Source: Piezodorus guildinii (lineage: Eukaryota > Arthropoda > Insecta > Hemiptera > Pentatomidae). From it: a stretch of 64,000 nt of DNA. Shown here in pieces: positions 1-10,779 of the stretch; the first letter of the stretch is position 1; every line of letters begins with the position of its first letter. The stretch covers positions 171,389,341-171,453,340 of the forward strand of contig CM041293.1 of the NCBI GenBank assembly GCA_023052935.1, written 5' to 3'. The notes beneath the pieces were generated by a model. It made no database searches. It saw only the letters and a program-made list of their open reading frames with translations, and was not told the DNA's origin. The position numbers and the translations under genes were made by a program.

Positions 1-481
1 CCATTATTCTATTGAAATGTGAGTTTCTGAAAATTTTTAAGCAAATTTATGTTGCTGCAAGAAGAAAAAAATGAAAAAACCTAATTTATTTGGGAACCTA
101 CAAGAACCGAAGCGAGGCAATTACGTTTCTAATAAAATAGTTTAAAAACTGATTATTAGGTTAAAACTATTGCTCAAAATAATAGCAGTGATTCACGATG
201 TTCCAAATGAACCAATAAAAATACATAAAATGAAGAAAACAATAAATTAATGGTGATATATTACGGGGTTATGTGCTTCTGCCGTATATTTTTGAAGGAA
301 AAGTTTTTAGTACCTTTTGGAATGAAATGAAATTTTTAAATACTTTTTAGAAGGATTTTTATGTTTTTTAGATAAAATCTAATGAAGGATTCAGATAAAA
401 CTAAACCATTAGAATACAAATAAGTCAAAATATTAACTTTAAAAAAAAATGTCATTTTAGAAATCAACGTCTCAATTGTGC
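1..481 (+). repeat. Dispersed repeat R-A, copy 1
   Basis: Noncoding AT-rich repeat that may begin left of the window. It matches 39695-40215 over most of its length on the same strand, and 60925-61320 in part on the opposite strand. Shared blocks include GAAATGTGAGTTT near the start and AATCAACGTCT at the end. No open frame of interest. The class is unknown; it is seen only as a dispersed repeat. Confidence 0.7.
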
Positions 482-1002
482 TTAATATATGTCTCATGAA
501 TGGTTAGATTTCCCGGACAAACATGGTTGTAGAGTACTTCCCATTAACACATCTCTTCCTCCATGCACAGCAGTTTTATTAATCATCCTAGCCAAGGTGA
601 ATATCGCTTTGGCTTCAATCCAAAGAGGTCAGTTACAGACGCCAAAAAAAAGTGTTTTTATTTTTATTTTTTTTAAAATATTGCTACTAATTTTTCGTCC
701 TTGTGAGACACATATGTGATTTATTTAATGGCGCACCTATAAAAAATATCTGTTTTCTTTTTTTAAATCTTAAAAAAAACAAAACTTAAATTTGTTTTGA
801 GACTCAGATTATACATATATGACTGTATACTCAGTTGTATATCGTGTGTGATATGAGAAAAAATGTTTATTTATTATTTATATCAGTCATTTTATTTATG
901 TATTTTACATTTTGGTGCCGTGTATCACACAATAGGTTAGAGGCACCGTTAAACTTGTAAATTTAGCCGTCCTCCATCAATTTCATAAGGATGGTATGAA
1001 TA
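482..1002. other. AT-rich stretch without recognised gene
   Basis: A 76-codon open frame at 489-719 has no recognisable motif and a low-complexity second half, so I do not call it a gene. No repeat partner was noticed here. Confidence 0.5.
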
Positions 1003-1433
1003 ATCTTTTGGAAAGTACAAAATGAAAGGTGGTTCAGAGAGAGAAAATTTAAAATATCGGTATTTAAGCCGTGCCAGACTTTTTTTCAATTTTAAAATGA
1101 AACCTATATGATATTAAAGCCGATTGAATTTTACATAAATATAGCGAGTTTAATCAAAATCGTTCGAGCCACTTTTAAGAAAATCATAAAAAGGTGCGAA
1201 ATGCATGGTATCAAGTGGCTCTTCTGGTAAGCTGATTTTGGTGAAAAAAGTTGCTTTAACATCTCGGGTGTATAGTTGTCTTAAATATGGAATATCAGTT
1301 TCGTACGACCTTTTTTCGGGGACATGGTCATTAGGACTCAGGGGACAGTAAAACGTGTATTTCCGTCGAAAATTTCCACGATCGCAATACTTTCTCTAAC
1401 TATATATTCGATATACAGGTAAGTGAAAGTATA
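1003..1433 (+). repeat. FB1 repeat, inner and right part
   Basis: Matches the inner and right part of the FB1 family (for example 56050-56530 and, reversed, 38311-38745). It ends in the FB1 terminal motif AGGTAAGTGAAAGT. The left terminus is missing. Noncoding. Confidence 0.75.
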
Positions 1434-1744
1434 AATACATGACAAAATACAAATTTTTAATTATAAATTAAATACAGTGAATATAAATGTCAATATAATT
1501 ATATTCAACTATGTTAATGTCAGTATTAAAACAAACTAAAATAAAAAATCATACATAAAAAAACACTAATTTAATTTTCAAAAGATATGCATAATAACTT
1601 AAAGGTGTGATGGTTATCCCACCAAGAAACCTCAGATCTGAATGAATATAAAAAGGGGAGTGTAACCAACATTAAGATATAAAATAATAGAATACATTTT
1701 TATTTTAGAATATACAGATTATAAAATTTAAAAAGGTATATTTT
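1434..1744. other. AT-rich stretch, nothing recognised
   Basis: Only short A/T-rich runs are visible, with no coding or repeat signal that I could support. Confidence 0.5.
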
Positions 1745-1749
1745 ATTAA

Positions 1750-2448
1750 ATGGGTGACAAGATTCCGGTTTTGGGGTATGCCGATGATCTGGTACTGCTA
1801 GGTGAAGACACGGAAACCATACAACTAAATACAATTGTGTTAATAAAAACCGGTAAAGAAATAGGACTCGAATTAAATACCGATAAAACGAAGTATATGA
1901 TTAGTAGCAGAAACGGTGTCGATCTTGGTGATATTGATGTATCAGGTCATACTTTTGAACACGTAGAGAAATTCAAGTATTTAGGTTCAATTATAACTAG
2001 AAAAAATGAAATCCAGGAAGAAATAAAGTCCCGGTTAAAGGTGGGAAATGCGTGTTATTATTCAGTTGCTAAGTTACTTAGTTCGCGGCTTCTATCTAAA
2101 AACTTAAAGGTTAGAATTTATAAAACTATTATTCTTCCAACGGTTCTTTACGGATGTGAAACGTGGCCGCTTACTTTAAAGGATGAACAGCGGCTTAAGG
2201 TTTTCGAAAATAAAGTATTGCGTAAAATATTTGGTCCAAAGAGAGATGAGGCCACTGGGGAGTTTAGAAGGTTGCATAGCGCGGAATTGCGGAACTTGCA
2301 TCCTGTGAATATAATTGAGCTGATTGCATCGCGGAGACTCAAATGGGCGAGTAAAGTTGTTGGGCTCGATGACGAGCGGATTTCGAGAAAGTTGGCATTC
2401 GCTGGTCCGACTGGTAGGCGTCCAAAAGGTAGGCCGAAGCGTCGATAG
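1750..2448 (+). pseudogene. RTE-like reverse transcriptase fragment (family A)
   Basis: An open frame of 232 codons encodes the C-terminal half of a non-LTR reverse transcriptase. The catalytic YADD motif is at about residues 10-13. It is followed by the thumb region and the typical segment VLYGCETW at about residues 133-140, and it ends in a basic tail (RPKGRP). The endonuclease and the first half of the RT domain are missing, so this is a 5'-truncated copy that cannot work alone. The 3' UTR and microsatellite tail follow at 2449-2580. Related copies lie at 17626-18250 (C-terminal part) and 20900-20962 (tail only). The RTE-like assignment rests on overall resemblance; a CR1-like element is the alternative. 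Confidence 0.85.
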
Positions 2449-2580
2449 GGGGATTGCGTTAAGGCTGATCTCGGGGGCTTGGGCTTGAACGGTGAACATT
2501 GGACGAGTCTGTGTAGGCGGAATTTGGTGGTATCGGCATCGAACCTTCGGGTTCGCTAAGCCTATTATCATTATTATTAT
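2449..2580 (+). other. 3' UTR and tail of family A element
   Basis: The 3' end of the family A element runs from the RT stop codon to an (ATT)n tail. It contains a block shared with 18150-18266 and 20921-20962. At 2540-2555 it has a perfect 6-bp hairpin closed on a TTCG tetraloop (CGAACC TTCG GGTTCG). Such 3' hairpins are plausible templates for RT recognition; this role is inferred. Confidence 0.7.
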
Positions 2581-2682
2581 TATTTTATTAAGCCTGAAAC
2601 AATTATTCTTGTGTCCTTTCAGATTAGAAATCGTTTTGCACCTGCAGATGACAGATTGTTAGTTTATAGGATAGGGAGATTA

Positions 2683-2726
2683 GGGACCACAGTGGCATAA
2701 AGTGACGTCAAATGAATAAACAAAAC
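2683..2726 (+). repeat. SINE-2 tail fragment
   Basis: Carries only the 3' end block of SINE family 2 (GTGGCATAAAGTGACGT followed by an AATAAACAAA-like tail). Confidence 0.65.
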
Positions 2727-2984
2727 AGTAGAGATACGATATTTATAACAATCATAATTAAACATATTCGCCATTTACCATGGTTCAATTGTAAGGGGTT
2801 TTTAATTTTTATCATATTAATATAATATTCACATTTCTATAACCACAAAAAAAAACTCAGTTTTCACATTTTTATTTTTTTATTTTTGTATATAAAGAGA
2901 TTCAATCGCAAAAGGTATAAATGTTTAATTATGGATTTGCCTAATTTTAATAGAGTGCTATTTTAAATTCGGTAGAACAGACAA

Positions 2985-3345
2985 AGGGTCTTTAACGGGT
3001 ACCTGATCTCACTGACTAGGGACTAGTATTTTACGTACTTTGTTTTTGTTTGTTTGTTTATTTATTTAACGTCACTTTATGCTACTATGGCTAGTCGGAC
3101 GATGCTACAGAGGGAGTCCTAAATTTTGCCTATTCACGTTTTATTAGGATAGAGATTTTTAACGAGTACCTGACATCGCACAGGCTCTAGACCACCTATT
3201 AACGTCCCCTTCGAAGGACGGGAAAACTAAGGATTTTTTACTCCTATTAAAAAAAATCTAGGGCCACCAGCGGGTTTTAACCCGGGACCTTGGACAAAGG
3301 AAGCTGAAATGCTAACCAACATGCTGCAGGTAACCCCACAGATGA
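2985..3345 (-). repeat. SINE-2 copy plus an adjacent body fragment
   Basis: On the minus strand this is a nearly full SINE-2. The tRNA-like head with the B-box-like block GGGTTAAAACCC is at the right. The body (TCGAAGGGGACG) and the tail with AAAGTGACGTTAAAT are to the left. A second, shorter body fragment (2985-3040) lies directly beyond the tail. The promoter boxes are degraded compared with the 40553-40775 copy. Confidence 0.75.
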
Positions 3346-3657
3346 CAGATTAACCGAAACGTTGTGCATTTTCTAAATAAAATTGGAGAAATCCAATCAC
3401 CAGGTAGCCTTAAATTCTTGACCTTCACCATAACACTAATTTAATAAATAAAATTATATAAAAAAATTAATAAAAACAAAAGACTCAAACATATATGACT
3501 AAAAAATTATTGAGTTACAGATATAATTGATTATATAATAAATTGCTTGGAAATATTAACTTCTACGAGCAGGGCCGTTACTGCTTCTAATTATATTCTC
3601 ATAAAAAAAAAAATTACTTTGAAAAAAAAAAACTTACTTTAACCTGCCTAAATGTAT
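3346..3657. other. AT-rich stretch, nothing recognised
   Basis: No coding signal, tRNA-like box or repeat partner was found. Confidence 0.45.
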
Positions 3658-3661
3658 AAAA

Positions 3662-3757
3662 TCTGGTGGGGATAACACACAATTCTCACTTACCTCCGTT
3701 CTTAAAATCAAATCAAGTATTTTCAAATACAATTCGAGATGAAATAAATAGGTAAGG
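3662..3757 (+). repeat. Miniature FB1 with both ends
   Basis: Starts with the FB1 left end (TCTGGTG followed by CACTTACCTCC) and jumps after about 75 bases to the right end AGGTAAGGGAAAGT. This is a heavily deleted copy that keeps both termini, which suggests that FB1 spread as a terminal-repeat element. Confidence 0.65.
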
Positions 3758-3768
3758 GAAAGTAAAAA

Positions 3769-4075
3769 GGGGAGTCGCATGTGGCATAGTCCTTAGCATA
3801 TCAGCCTTCTATGCCTAAGGTCGCGGGTTCAAACCCGCAGATGGTCTGAGGACTTTTTAATGAGAGTAAAAAATGCTTAGTTATGCTGTCTTTTGGAGGG
3901 GACGTAAAAAGGTGATAGCTAGCCTGTGCGATGCCAGATTATCGTTAAAGATCCCTATCCTAATTAAACCCGGATAGGCAAAATTCAGGACTCCACTTCA
4001 AAACTAGACTGTAGCATCGTCCGATTAGCCTTAGTAGCATACAGTGGTGTTAAATGAAGAAACAAAGTGAAAAGG
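3769..4075 (+). repeat. SINE-2, near full length
   Basis: A tRNA-derived head has an A-box-like GTGGCATAGTCC and a perfect B-box-like GGGTTCAAACCC. It is followed by the body (GGAGGGGACGTAAAA) and the 3' block ending in TGTTAAATGAAGAAACAAA. The pattern fits an RNA polymerase III SINE. No TSD was resolved. Confidence 0.8.
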
Positions 4076-4130
4076 TTAATAAAGTAATACAATTATTATT
4101 ATTATTAGGACCCTTGTGGTTGAAAAACCC

Positions 4131-4435
4131 TGATAAATAAATAAATAAAATTATTATTATTATTTAATAGAAACATGCTGACTTACAACAACCAACAGTT
4201 GACCAACATAAATGAACACTCTATTCTCGTTTTCATAGTAAGCAGCACGGACACGACAATATAATTATAAACTACAAGTCAATAGCTGAAATGCCAGTCA
4301 GAAGAAGGCTTAAAAGAAGCTGGATGAGAGACCTCCTCCGCTAAAATTAAAACCTAGGAAGGGGTGCTGCACATTCGATAATTGTCCAATAGCTTCTGAA
4401 ATATGCTAATAAAGAAATATAAATAATTACTATAC
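4131..4435 (+). pseudogene. 3' end fragment of a Jockey element
   Basis: A short piece encodes the last residues of a Jockey ORF2 (LKRSWMRDLL then stop). Its 3' UTR includes GGGGTGCTGC, as in the intact element at 12118-16521. A similar piece lies at 57940-58200. No other coding part is present. Confidence 0.7.
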
Positions 4436-4444
4436 TCATAAATG

Positions 4445-4510
4445 TTTGTTTGCTTATTCATTCAACGTCACTTTATGCAATTATGATTAATCGAAAAATG
4501 CTACAGCTTT
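4445..4510 (-). repeat. SINE-2 tail fragment
   Basis: Contains AACGTCACTTTATGC, the reverse of the SINE-2 3' end block, and stops before the body. Confidence 0.6.
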
Positions 4511-4530
4511 TTTTTTATTATTTTCATGAT

Positions 4531-5052
4531 GCTCGCCGTTTTAGGCTACTTAAATCCTTACTAGACAAACGATCAAACCTTCCAATTAAGTACAAAAGGC
4601 TCATCTACTAATGACTTTCGGAGTAGAGCTATGGGGCTCTACTAAACCATCAAATTCTTCCCGCATCCAATCCTTACAATCCAAAATCCTTCGTAAAATC
4701 CTCAACGCTCCTTTCTTTGTCACGAATAAACTCATCCATAAAGACCTTAATGTTCCCTATGTTACTGATTTAGCCCAGACCAGGTATCAATCCTTTCATG
4801 ACAAACTCCATTCTCACTCTAACCCACTAGTTTCAACCTTTCTTCCTCACCAATTCCTGATAATCCTCCGAGGCGCCTGAAAAGGAGATGACTCCGGGAC
4901 GTTCTAGTTTAGAATATTTTTAGAGTGCTTCCAATGGGAAGCTTCTCTACATGTATTTCATATCATTGTATTATATAACTATCACATCTACTTGATGTAT
5001 TTTTTTTTGTTAATACAGTTGTAAATATCAATAAAAATGTTTTTAAAAAAGA
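4531..5052 (+). pseudogene. Jockey family F1 ORF2 C-terminal fragment (copy a)
   Basis: Encodes the post-RT region of a Jockey-type ORF2: ARRFRLL, then a frameshift or stop, then KPSNSSRIQSLQSKILRKIL and the C-terminus. An open part of 89 codons runs 4611-4880, and the end is frameshifted before the conserved RDLL terminus. The family-specific 3' UTR follows, with AATACAGTTGTAAAT and an A-rich tail. All catalytic domains are missing, so it is a dead 5'-truncated copy. Confidence 0.85.
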
Positions 5053-5159
5053 TATTTTCATGAATAAACCTTTTTAATTGGCCAAATAAACTAATATTAA
5101 AAAAATATCACGGTTTTATTTTTATTCATTAATTTTTTTTTCCTTATATGAAATTTGCT

Positions 5160-5340
5160 TATCTATGTTTAGCTAGGGAAGAGATCTTTAACGAGTACCT
5201 GACATTGCAAATGTTCAGCATCACCACATTTTACGTTCCTTCCGAAGGACGCCATTGTAAGGATTTTACTATCTTTTAAAAATCCTTAGAAAAGAAGACT
5301 TTTATGCCACTAAAACACAGGGAACCCCTTTAGAACCTTT
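5160..5340 (-). repeat. SINE-2 body fragment
   Basis: On the minus strand it carries the SINE-2 body (CCTTCGGAAGG region and AATGTCAGGTACTCGTTAAA). The head boxes are lost. Confidence 0.6.
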
Positions 5341-5749
5341 TAAAAATCATATTACTTTCAAAATCTAACAAGGCAAACAGATTTTTTTGTATTGTTTTGA
5401 AGTACCAATAGTAATTGAGTTGTAAAATAAGCTTGTTGCGTTTCTCAATAGTTTAATTTAAAAAATAATTAGTTAAGGTGCTTTTATGCATCAGTTTCAA
5501 CCGAGGATCCTTATCTGCAAATGGTATTTTGCTTGCTCAAAATGAAAGAGAAAAAAAAAATTAAAAAAGTCATTAAATTAATTTTTATTTCCGAGAAGGA
5601 AACTTCGCTGCACAGATGGTTAACGAAATTGGCAGTGTTTATGACGATGATGAGGAAGACGCAAAGCGCTCTTGTCGTGCTTCAGCTGATGATGACGAGT
5701 AAATTAAATCAAATCACCTGAAATATGGCAACATGTAATATATAAAAAT
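5341..5749. other. AT-rich stretch, nothing recognised
   Basis: A lysine-rich 66-codon frame at 5521-5721 has no motif and is not supported as a gene. Confidence 0.45.
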
Positions 5750-6345
5750 CTGGTGCGGGCAACACACAACTTTCACTTACCTCCATTTTTAAAATAAATG
5801 AAAGAATTATCAAATACAGTTAGAGATAAAAATACGTTAAACTATTAAATAATTAATTAAATCGAATGAATATAAAACATGTGTTTTATTAAAAAATCCA
5901 TTATATCATTATCTAAAATAATTTAGTTCTATCGGCTTTTCATCACTCTCTATCAGCTTATAAAAGCTTGTGTATGAGATAATATTTTTTCTAAAATCTT
6001 TAGCTTTGCAACGGTATATTACTGCTCTTATGTTCAAAAACAAAAAATTGCATTAAAAAAATATTTTTTTCTGTTTTCTCCTTTAGTTGGGTATTCATTT
6101 AATTCAATTTATATATTTACCTGTTTTTCATCATCGGTAACAAGATAATATAGTTATTTTTATAGAATCAACAAAATGAAAGGTACTTTAGAGAAAGAAA
6201 ATTTAAAATATCGGCATTTAAGCCCTTTCAGACCATTTTAATCAGAATGAAACCTACATGATATTAAAGCCCATTAACTTTTACATCGATATAGCAAGTT
6301 TAATCAAAAACGCCGGAACCGTTTTCGAGAAAATTGAAAAAAAAG
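5750..6345 (+). repeat. FB1 left half
   Basis: Begins with TCTGGTGCGGGCAACACACA and the terminal motif ACTTTCACTTACCTCC. It follows the FB1 consensus through TTTACATCGATATAGC to CGAGAAAATTGAAAA, where similarity stops. The reversed half at 7385-7978 ends at the same inner point, so the two could be arms of one foldback copy now separated by about 1 kb. Confidence 0.8.
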
Positions 6346-6790
6346 TTTTATTGAAATCACCAATAAAATACAAAATACAGCCTGTACAGGTTATGTTAGT
6401 CGGCTACAGAGAAGCACATGGTTGTTCAGCACCGTGTAAAATGTTTAGAATCGATTTATCAATAAAAACTCGCCTAAGCTACTAGCCGGGGTAGGTCAGG
6501 GTATAATCAGGAAGAGATCTACAATTAAATCCAGGGTATCACGCCATCTTGCCATTGCCTCCTTTATCCTCCTGCATTAATGAATATTCTTACTTACGAA
6601 ATCTAGGTCTCCTTGCTTCGTAGCGGGCTTACCTGAAAGTAAAATGGAAATATTAAATATTTATCAACATTTAGTAAAACAATCGACAAATTAATTAAAC
6701 AAAGTCTATAGTTAAGTTAAAATTATAATATTTTGTTGACAGTTTATTATAATAAAAAAAAAGTTGTTTTGTTTTTTCAAGAAATGAATA
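6346..6790. other. Region between FB1 and the TIR element
   Basis: Noncoding. No repeat partner was recognised in this window, and no gene is visible. Confidence 0.4.
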
Positions 6791-7031
6791 AAGGCGGCGA
6801 TACACGGTAAGAAATAGGGTATGTGTAGGTGAGGTGAAATGGCGAATATTCACATCGTTGAGCGCGCTGGGGAAGTAAATATCGTGATAGTTGATGTACT
6901 ATATCACACTTTCATCTACTTTTCAAAACGATAATTAATAACAATATCATTTGTTATATTATTTTGGTCAAACTTTAACTAAAATAGTTTATTTATATTC
7001 ATATATATTTAATTGTGTTTTTATATTCAAA

Positions 7032-7340
7032 GGGAGCGGCGTGGTCTAGTGGATAGAGCACTAGTCTGCTGTGCTCCGGGTCCTGGGTTCGAATCCCGGC
7101 TGTGGCAGAAATATTATTTATTCTGTTAATTCAGTCGGGGGGCGACCCTAGGGTATGGAGACCCTCCTGGGGCAGACCCAGCCTCTAAAAAGTGAGTACC
7201 CAAATTAATTGGGGAAAAACCTGGCGGCTGAGCGTGATTAAGCCTAATCACCTCATCGCACTGCCGTTGGCCTAGAAACAGCACGAATCTCTATATGTAC
7301 TGAGCCCAAGACCCTTCATGGGTTGTAGTGGTACAGGATT
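7032..7340 (+). repeat. SINE-1, full-length tRNA-derived SINE
   Basis: The tRNA-like head (GTGGTCTAGTGGATAGAGC as A-box region, GGGTTCGAATCCC as B box) is followed by a conserved body (CCAGCCTCTAAAAAGTG, TATGTACTGAGCCCAAGA) and a T-rich end. It is flanked by an imperfect direct repeat, TTTTTATATTCAAA at 7018-7031 and TTTTTATATTCCAAA at 7341-7355. It is not a functional tRNA: the cloverleaf is followed by 230 bases of shared body found also at 36738-37046 and 19891-20891. Confidence 0.88.
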
Positions 7341-7384
7341 TTTTTATATTCCAAAACCATTATTTAGTTATAAGTATATTTTTA

Positions 7385-7978
7385 CTGTTGGATATTTTGA
7401 TTTTCTCGAAAACAGTTCCGACGATTTTGATTAAACTCACTATATCGATGTAGAATTTAATGGGCTTTAATATCATGTAGTTTTCATTCTGATTAAAATG
7501 GTTTGACAGGGCTTAAATGCCGATATTTTACATTTTTTTCTTGTAAAGTACCTTTAATTTTGTAGATTTTGTAAAAATAAATATATTATCTTGTTACCAC
7601 CAATGAAAAACACATAAGTTGAACGAATTCGATATCTAACCAAAGGAGAAAACTAAAAAAAATATTTTTTTATTTTGAACATAGCAACAGTAATATAGAC
7701 GTACAATATACCGTTGGAAAGCTAAAGCTTTTAGAATAAATATTATCTAATGAACAAACTTGTAAAAGTTAATAAAGAGTAATAAAAAGCCGATAAATCT
7801 GATTATTTTAGATAACAATATAATAGTTTTTTTAATAAAACACATGGTTCTATATAAATTCAATTTAATTATTTCTTTAATAGTTTCACGTATTTTAATC
7901 TCTAACTGTATTAGAAAATTCTTTCATTGATTTTTAAAATGGAGGTAAGTGAAAGTCGTGTGTTGCGCGCACCAGACT
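7385..7978 (-). repeat. FB1 half, reverse orientation
   Basis: Mirror of 5750-6345. It runs from TTTTGATTTTCTCGAAAAC to the terminus GGTAAGTGAAAGTCGTG. The 87 bases outside it (7979-8065) also match the outer flank of another FB1 copy at 11814-11899, reversed. Confidence 0.8.
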
Positions 7979-8537
7979 TTTTGTAAAATGTTGTAATATC
8001 CCTACCATAAAACTATTATAAATTTTAGTTTTTTTTTATTAAGGCTTACTACATATACACCAACCAGATTTTTGTATTATATTTTGAGATTCATAATATT
8101 TGATGGCGGTAAAATTCGAAATAGAAATAATAGAAATTGAAAGTGATTTTACAAAGCAATGTTGCTGCCATAGGTGGCGTGCATGTTCCCGTCACTTGTC
8201 ACTTGTGTTGTTGTTGACGTTTGTAGTTGGTTTGTAAGTAAATTTGTATAAAAATGTCGAAAAATATTTAGACATTACTCTTATTATTATTAAAACAATA
8301 TGACACCAATTGAACATTCATCTTTGCATAAGAACTTGGTAACCTAAACAGATCTAACTAACCTTTCCTGAATAATCAGCTGTTTACACAACCTCCATTT
8401 TGCGAGTACTATTGCGTACTCTCATCGTATACACGCGCACATTATTACTCTCACGCAGTTTTCATTACCCTCTACTTTCGCGAGAGTACTTTCACCTCAC
8501 CTACACATATCGATTTCTCACCGTGTATCGCCGCCTT

Positions 8538-8915
8538 CAAGGAATTTATGATTCAATCATATTTGTACTGGATTCAAAAATATATGTAACTAGAAATAAA
8601 TATAAACAGAATATCAGAAATATTCCTAATAATATATATTTTTTTTACTATTACTTACTATAGAAGAGTTTTAATAACATATTCGGCTATTATTTAAAAA
8701 AAAGTAATAAATAGGATTAATATGTGAAAAGTTACGGAAATTCCTGATAGTATTAACATACATTCGTATATTTATCTTAGATTTATATTAATAAAAATAA
8801 CTTACATCAATTATGAATACATCTATTCCAAATCAAAGAAGTATAATATTTAGATATAAACATATGCACTTCTGATGGAAGATCCATCAATATTATATGC
8901 ATAAAGCTGTTTAAG
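8538..8915. other. AT-rich stretch, nothing recognised
   Basis: No gene or repeat partner seen. Confidence 0.4.
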
Positions 8916-9795
8916 GTTTTTTATTTATTTGTTTTTATTTACTTATTGTAATTTATAAATGTATAATGGAATACAACAAGTAAATAGGAATGAAATATAA
9001 AAAGGCATGAAACACGTGTAGAGAAACTTCCCAATGGAAGCACTTTAAAAATATTCTAAACTAGAAGGTCTCAGGGCCATCTTCTTTTAAGGCGCCTCGG
9101 AGGATTGCCAGGAATTGAAGAGGAAGAAAGGATCGAAACTAGAGGATTAGGGTGTGAATGGAGTTTGTCATGAAAAGAATGGTATCTAGATCGGGCCGAA
9201 TCAGCAACATACGGAACATTGAGGTCTTTTATGGATTAGTTTATTCGTGACAAAGTAAGGAGCATTGAGGATTTTACGAAGAATTTTGGATTGTAAGGAT
9301 TGGATACGGGAAGAATTCGATGGTTTAGTAGAGTAGCAGAGCTCTACTACGTAAGTCCATATCGGCCTTATGATAGTCATGTAGATGAGTCTTTTGTAGT
9401 TAAGTAGAAGATTAGAACGTTTGTCTAGTAAGTGTTGAAGTAGTCGAAAACGTCGAGCAGTTTCTTGTCGTTTTAGTCTTGTATGAGGGTTCCAAGTGAG
9501 ACGTTTGTCAAGGTGTTGTCCTAGATATCGGATCTGTTCAACCGGGACAAGAGGAGTGTTTTTGAAGGAGACAGTAGGGCAGTATGTCATAGATTTACGA
9601 CAAAGGGTAAAGGTAATTTGGTTGGATTCGTTGGCATTTATTTTAATTCTCCAGTTTTGACACCATACTTCGAGGTCTCTGATGTGGGATTGGAGAGTTT
9701 GAGAGGCAATAGTTGGATCATTATTGACTGATAACACACAAGTGTCATCAGCGTAGGTAGAAAGGAAAGTGTTAGGATGGGATGGGATATCAGTT
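8916..9795 (-). pseudogene. Jockey family F1 RT fragment (copy b)
   Basis: The longest F1 copy. It starts just before the catalytic motif (TYADDTCVL near 9750) and continues through the RT thumb (RYLGQHLDKRLTWNPHTRLK) to the C-terminal region with KPSNSSRIQSLQ. The frame 9201-9737 is open; the end is frameshifted. The 3' UTR extends to about 8916. It lacks endonuclease and the front of the RT, and YADD is followed by several substitutions relative to the F2 family. Confidence 0.88.
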
Positions 9796-9954
9796 GTTTA
9801 AGTTAAATCAGGAATTTATATCTATCAAAACTAAACTAATGGTAAATAAAAACACAACAAAATATAAATATGTTTCCACATAAGAACACAGTGTTCTTTA
9901 AAAGTTTATAGTATACTATTTTATCTAAAATTTCATTAATAAGAAGAAGAAGAA

Positions 9955-10545
9955 AAATAAATTTTATTCTAGGACTTCTGCCCCCTAAGAATAACAAAAA
10001 AGTACAAGAGTGAGTATTATGTCTGGCTTAAAAATAAAAACATTACAAAAACAAACTTAAGGTCATATGAACGACATATGACTACTATTTGCATTATTTA
10101 TAGTGTAGTAAATACAACGACAATAGAACATCCATGTATGACTATATAATACTGAAAACATGTGCAAACAGAGATACTAAGATTAAACCTCACACTAATA
10201 TCGTAAAATCGTAGACAAAAAAAATTTTGTTAACTTGAAATATGACTATTATTCTTAATTTTTTATACAATTATTCGGAAGACTGATTACTGAGGAGATG
10301 ATGGAATAATTTGTTTTTAAATGAGGTTAAGGAAGAAGCTTTGCGTATAGAGGTAGGTATGGAATTCCAAAGAGAGGTGGCACGCAAACTAAAAGATTTT
10401 TTAAAGAATGATGTTCGATGAGAGGGCAAATAGAGGTTAGTGGGTTGGGATCTTGTGTTAAACGAATGTACTGATGAACAAGGGATGAGTAGGTCAAGAA
10501 TGTAGGATGGACTTTGGGTTTTAAAAGTGCGGAATAGGAATACTT
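9955..10545 (-). pseudogene. Non-LTR family D C-terminal fragment and 3' UTR
   Basis: On the minus strand 10260-10545 encodes a typical non-LTR ORF2 C-terminus with LWNSIPTSIRKASSLTSFK and an upstream FNTRSQ-like segment. The 3' UTR runs left to a GAA-rich tail near 9955 and shares its terminal block (TTTATTCTAGGAC) with 40505-40552. Sister fragments are at 37890-38160 and 41598-42089. CR1, L2 or Daphne-like families carry this kind of terminus; the clade is not settled. Confidence 0.72.
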
Positions 10546-10737
10546 CCAGGAAATACTATCGGCAAGAAACTGGATTGAGCCACTTCAACTCGGCACACCT
10601 GTCGGCGACGCTGGAGCGTCTGGGGAGAGAACAATAAATACTCGAAACGTTGCATGAATAAAATTGTTTATTTATTGACTGAAACCCAAGAACAGTAGAA
10701 AACTTAAATTATCAACAGTCGAAAGCAAATCAAACAA

Positions 10738-10779
<42 letters not shown>

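Larger units (their letters stand above)
6791..8537. mobile_element. Candidate DNA transposon with about 47-bp TIRs
   Basis: The ends 6791-6837 and 8491-8537 are inverted repeats with only a few mismatches. Both start AAGGCGGCGATACACGGT and share ATGTGTAGGTGAGGTGAA further in. No transposase frame lies between them. A SINE-1 copy and an FB1 half are nested inside. The bases directly outside (CAAGAAATGAATA and CAAGGAATTTATG) are only partly alike, so no TSD can be claimed. Non-autonomous; superfamily not recognised. Confidence 0.6.

Noticed and set aside
489..719. 76-codon frame with a hydrophobic end
   Set aside because: No motif; the second half is poly-T low complexity.
7032..7110. tRNA gene with perfect A and B boxes
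   Set aside because: The head is followed by a body shared with two other copies and is flanked by a direct repeat, so it is a SINE head and not a functional tRNA.
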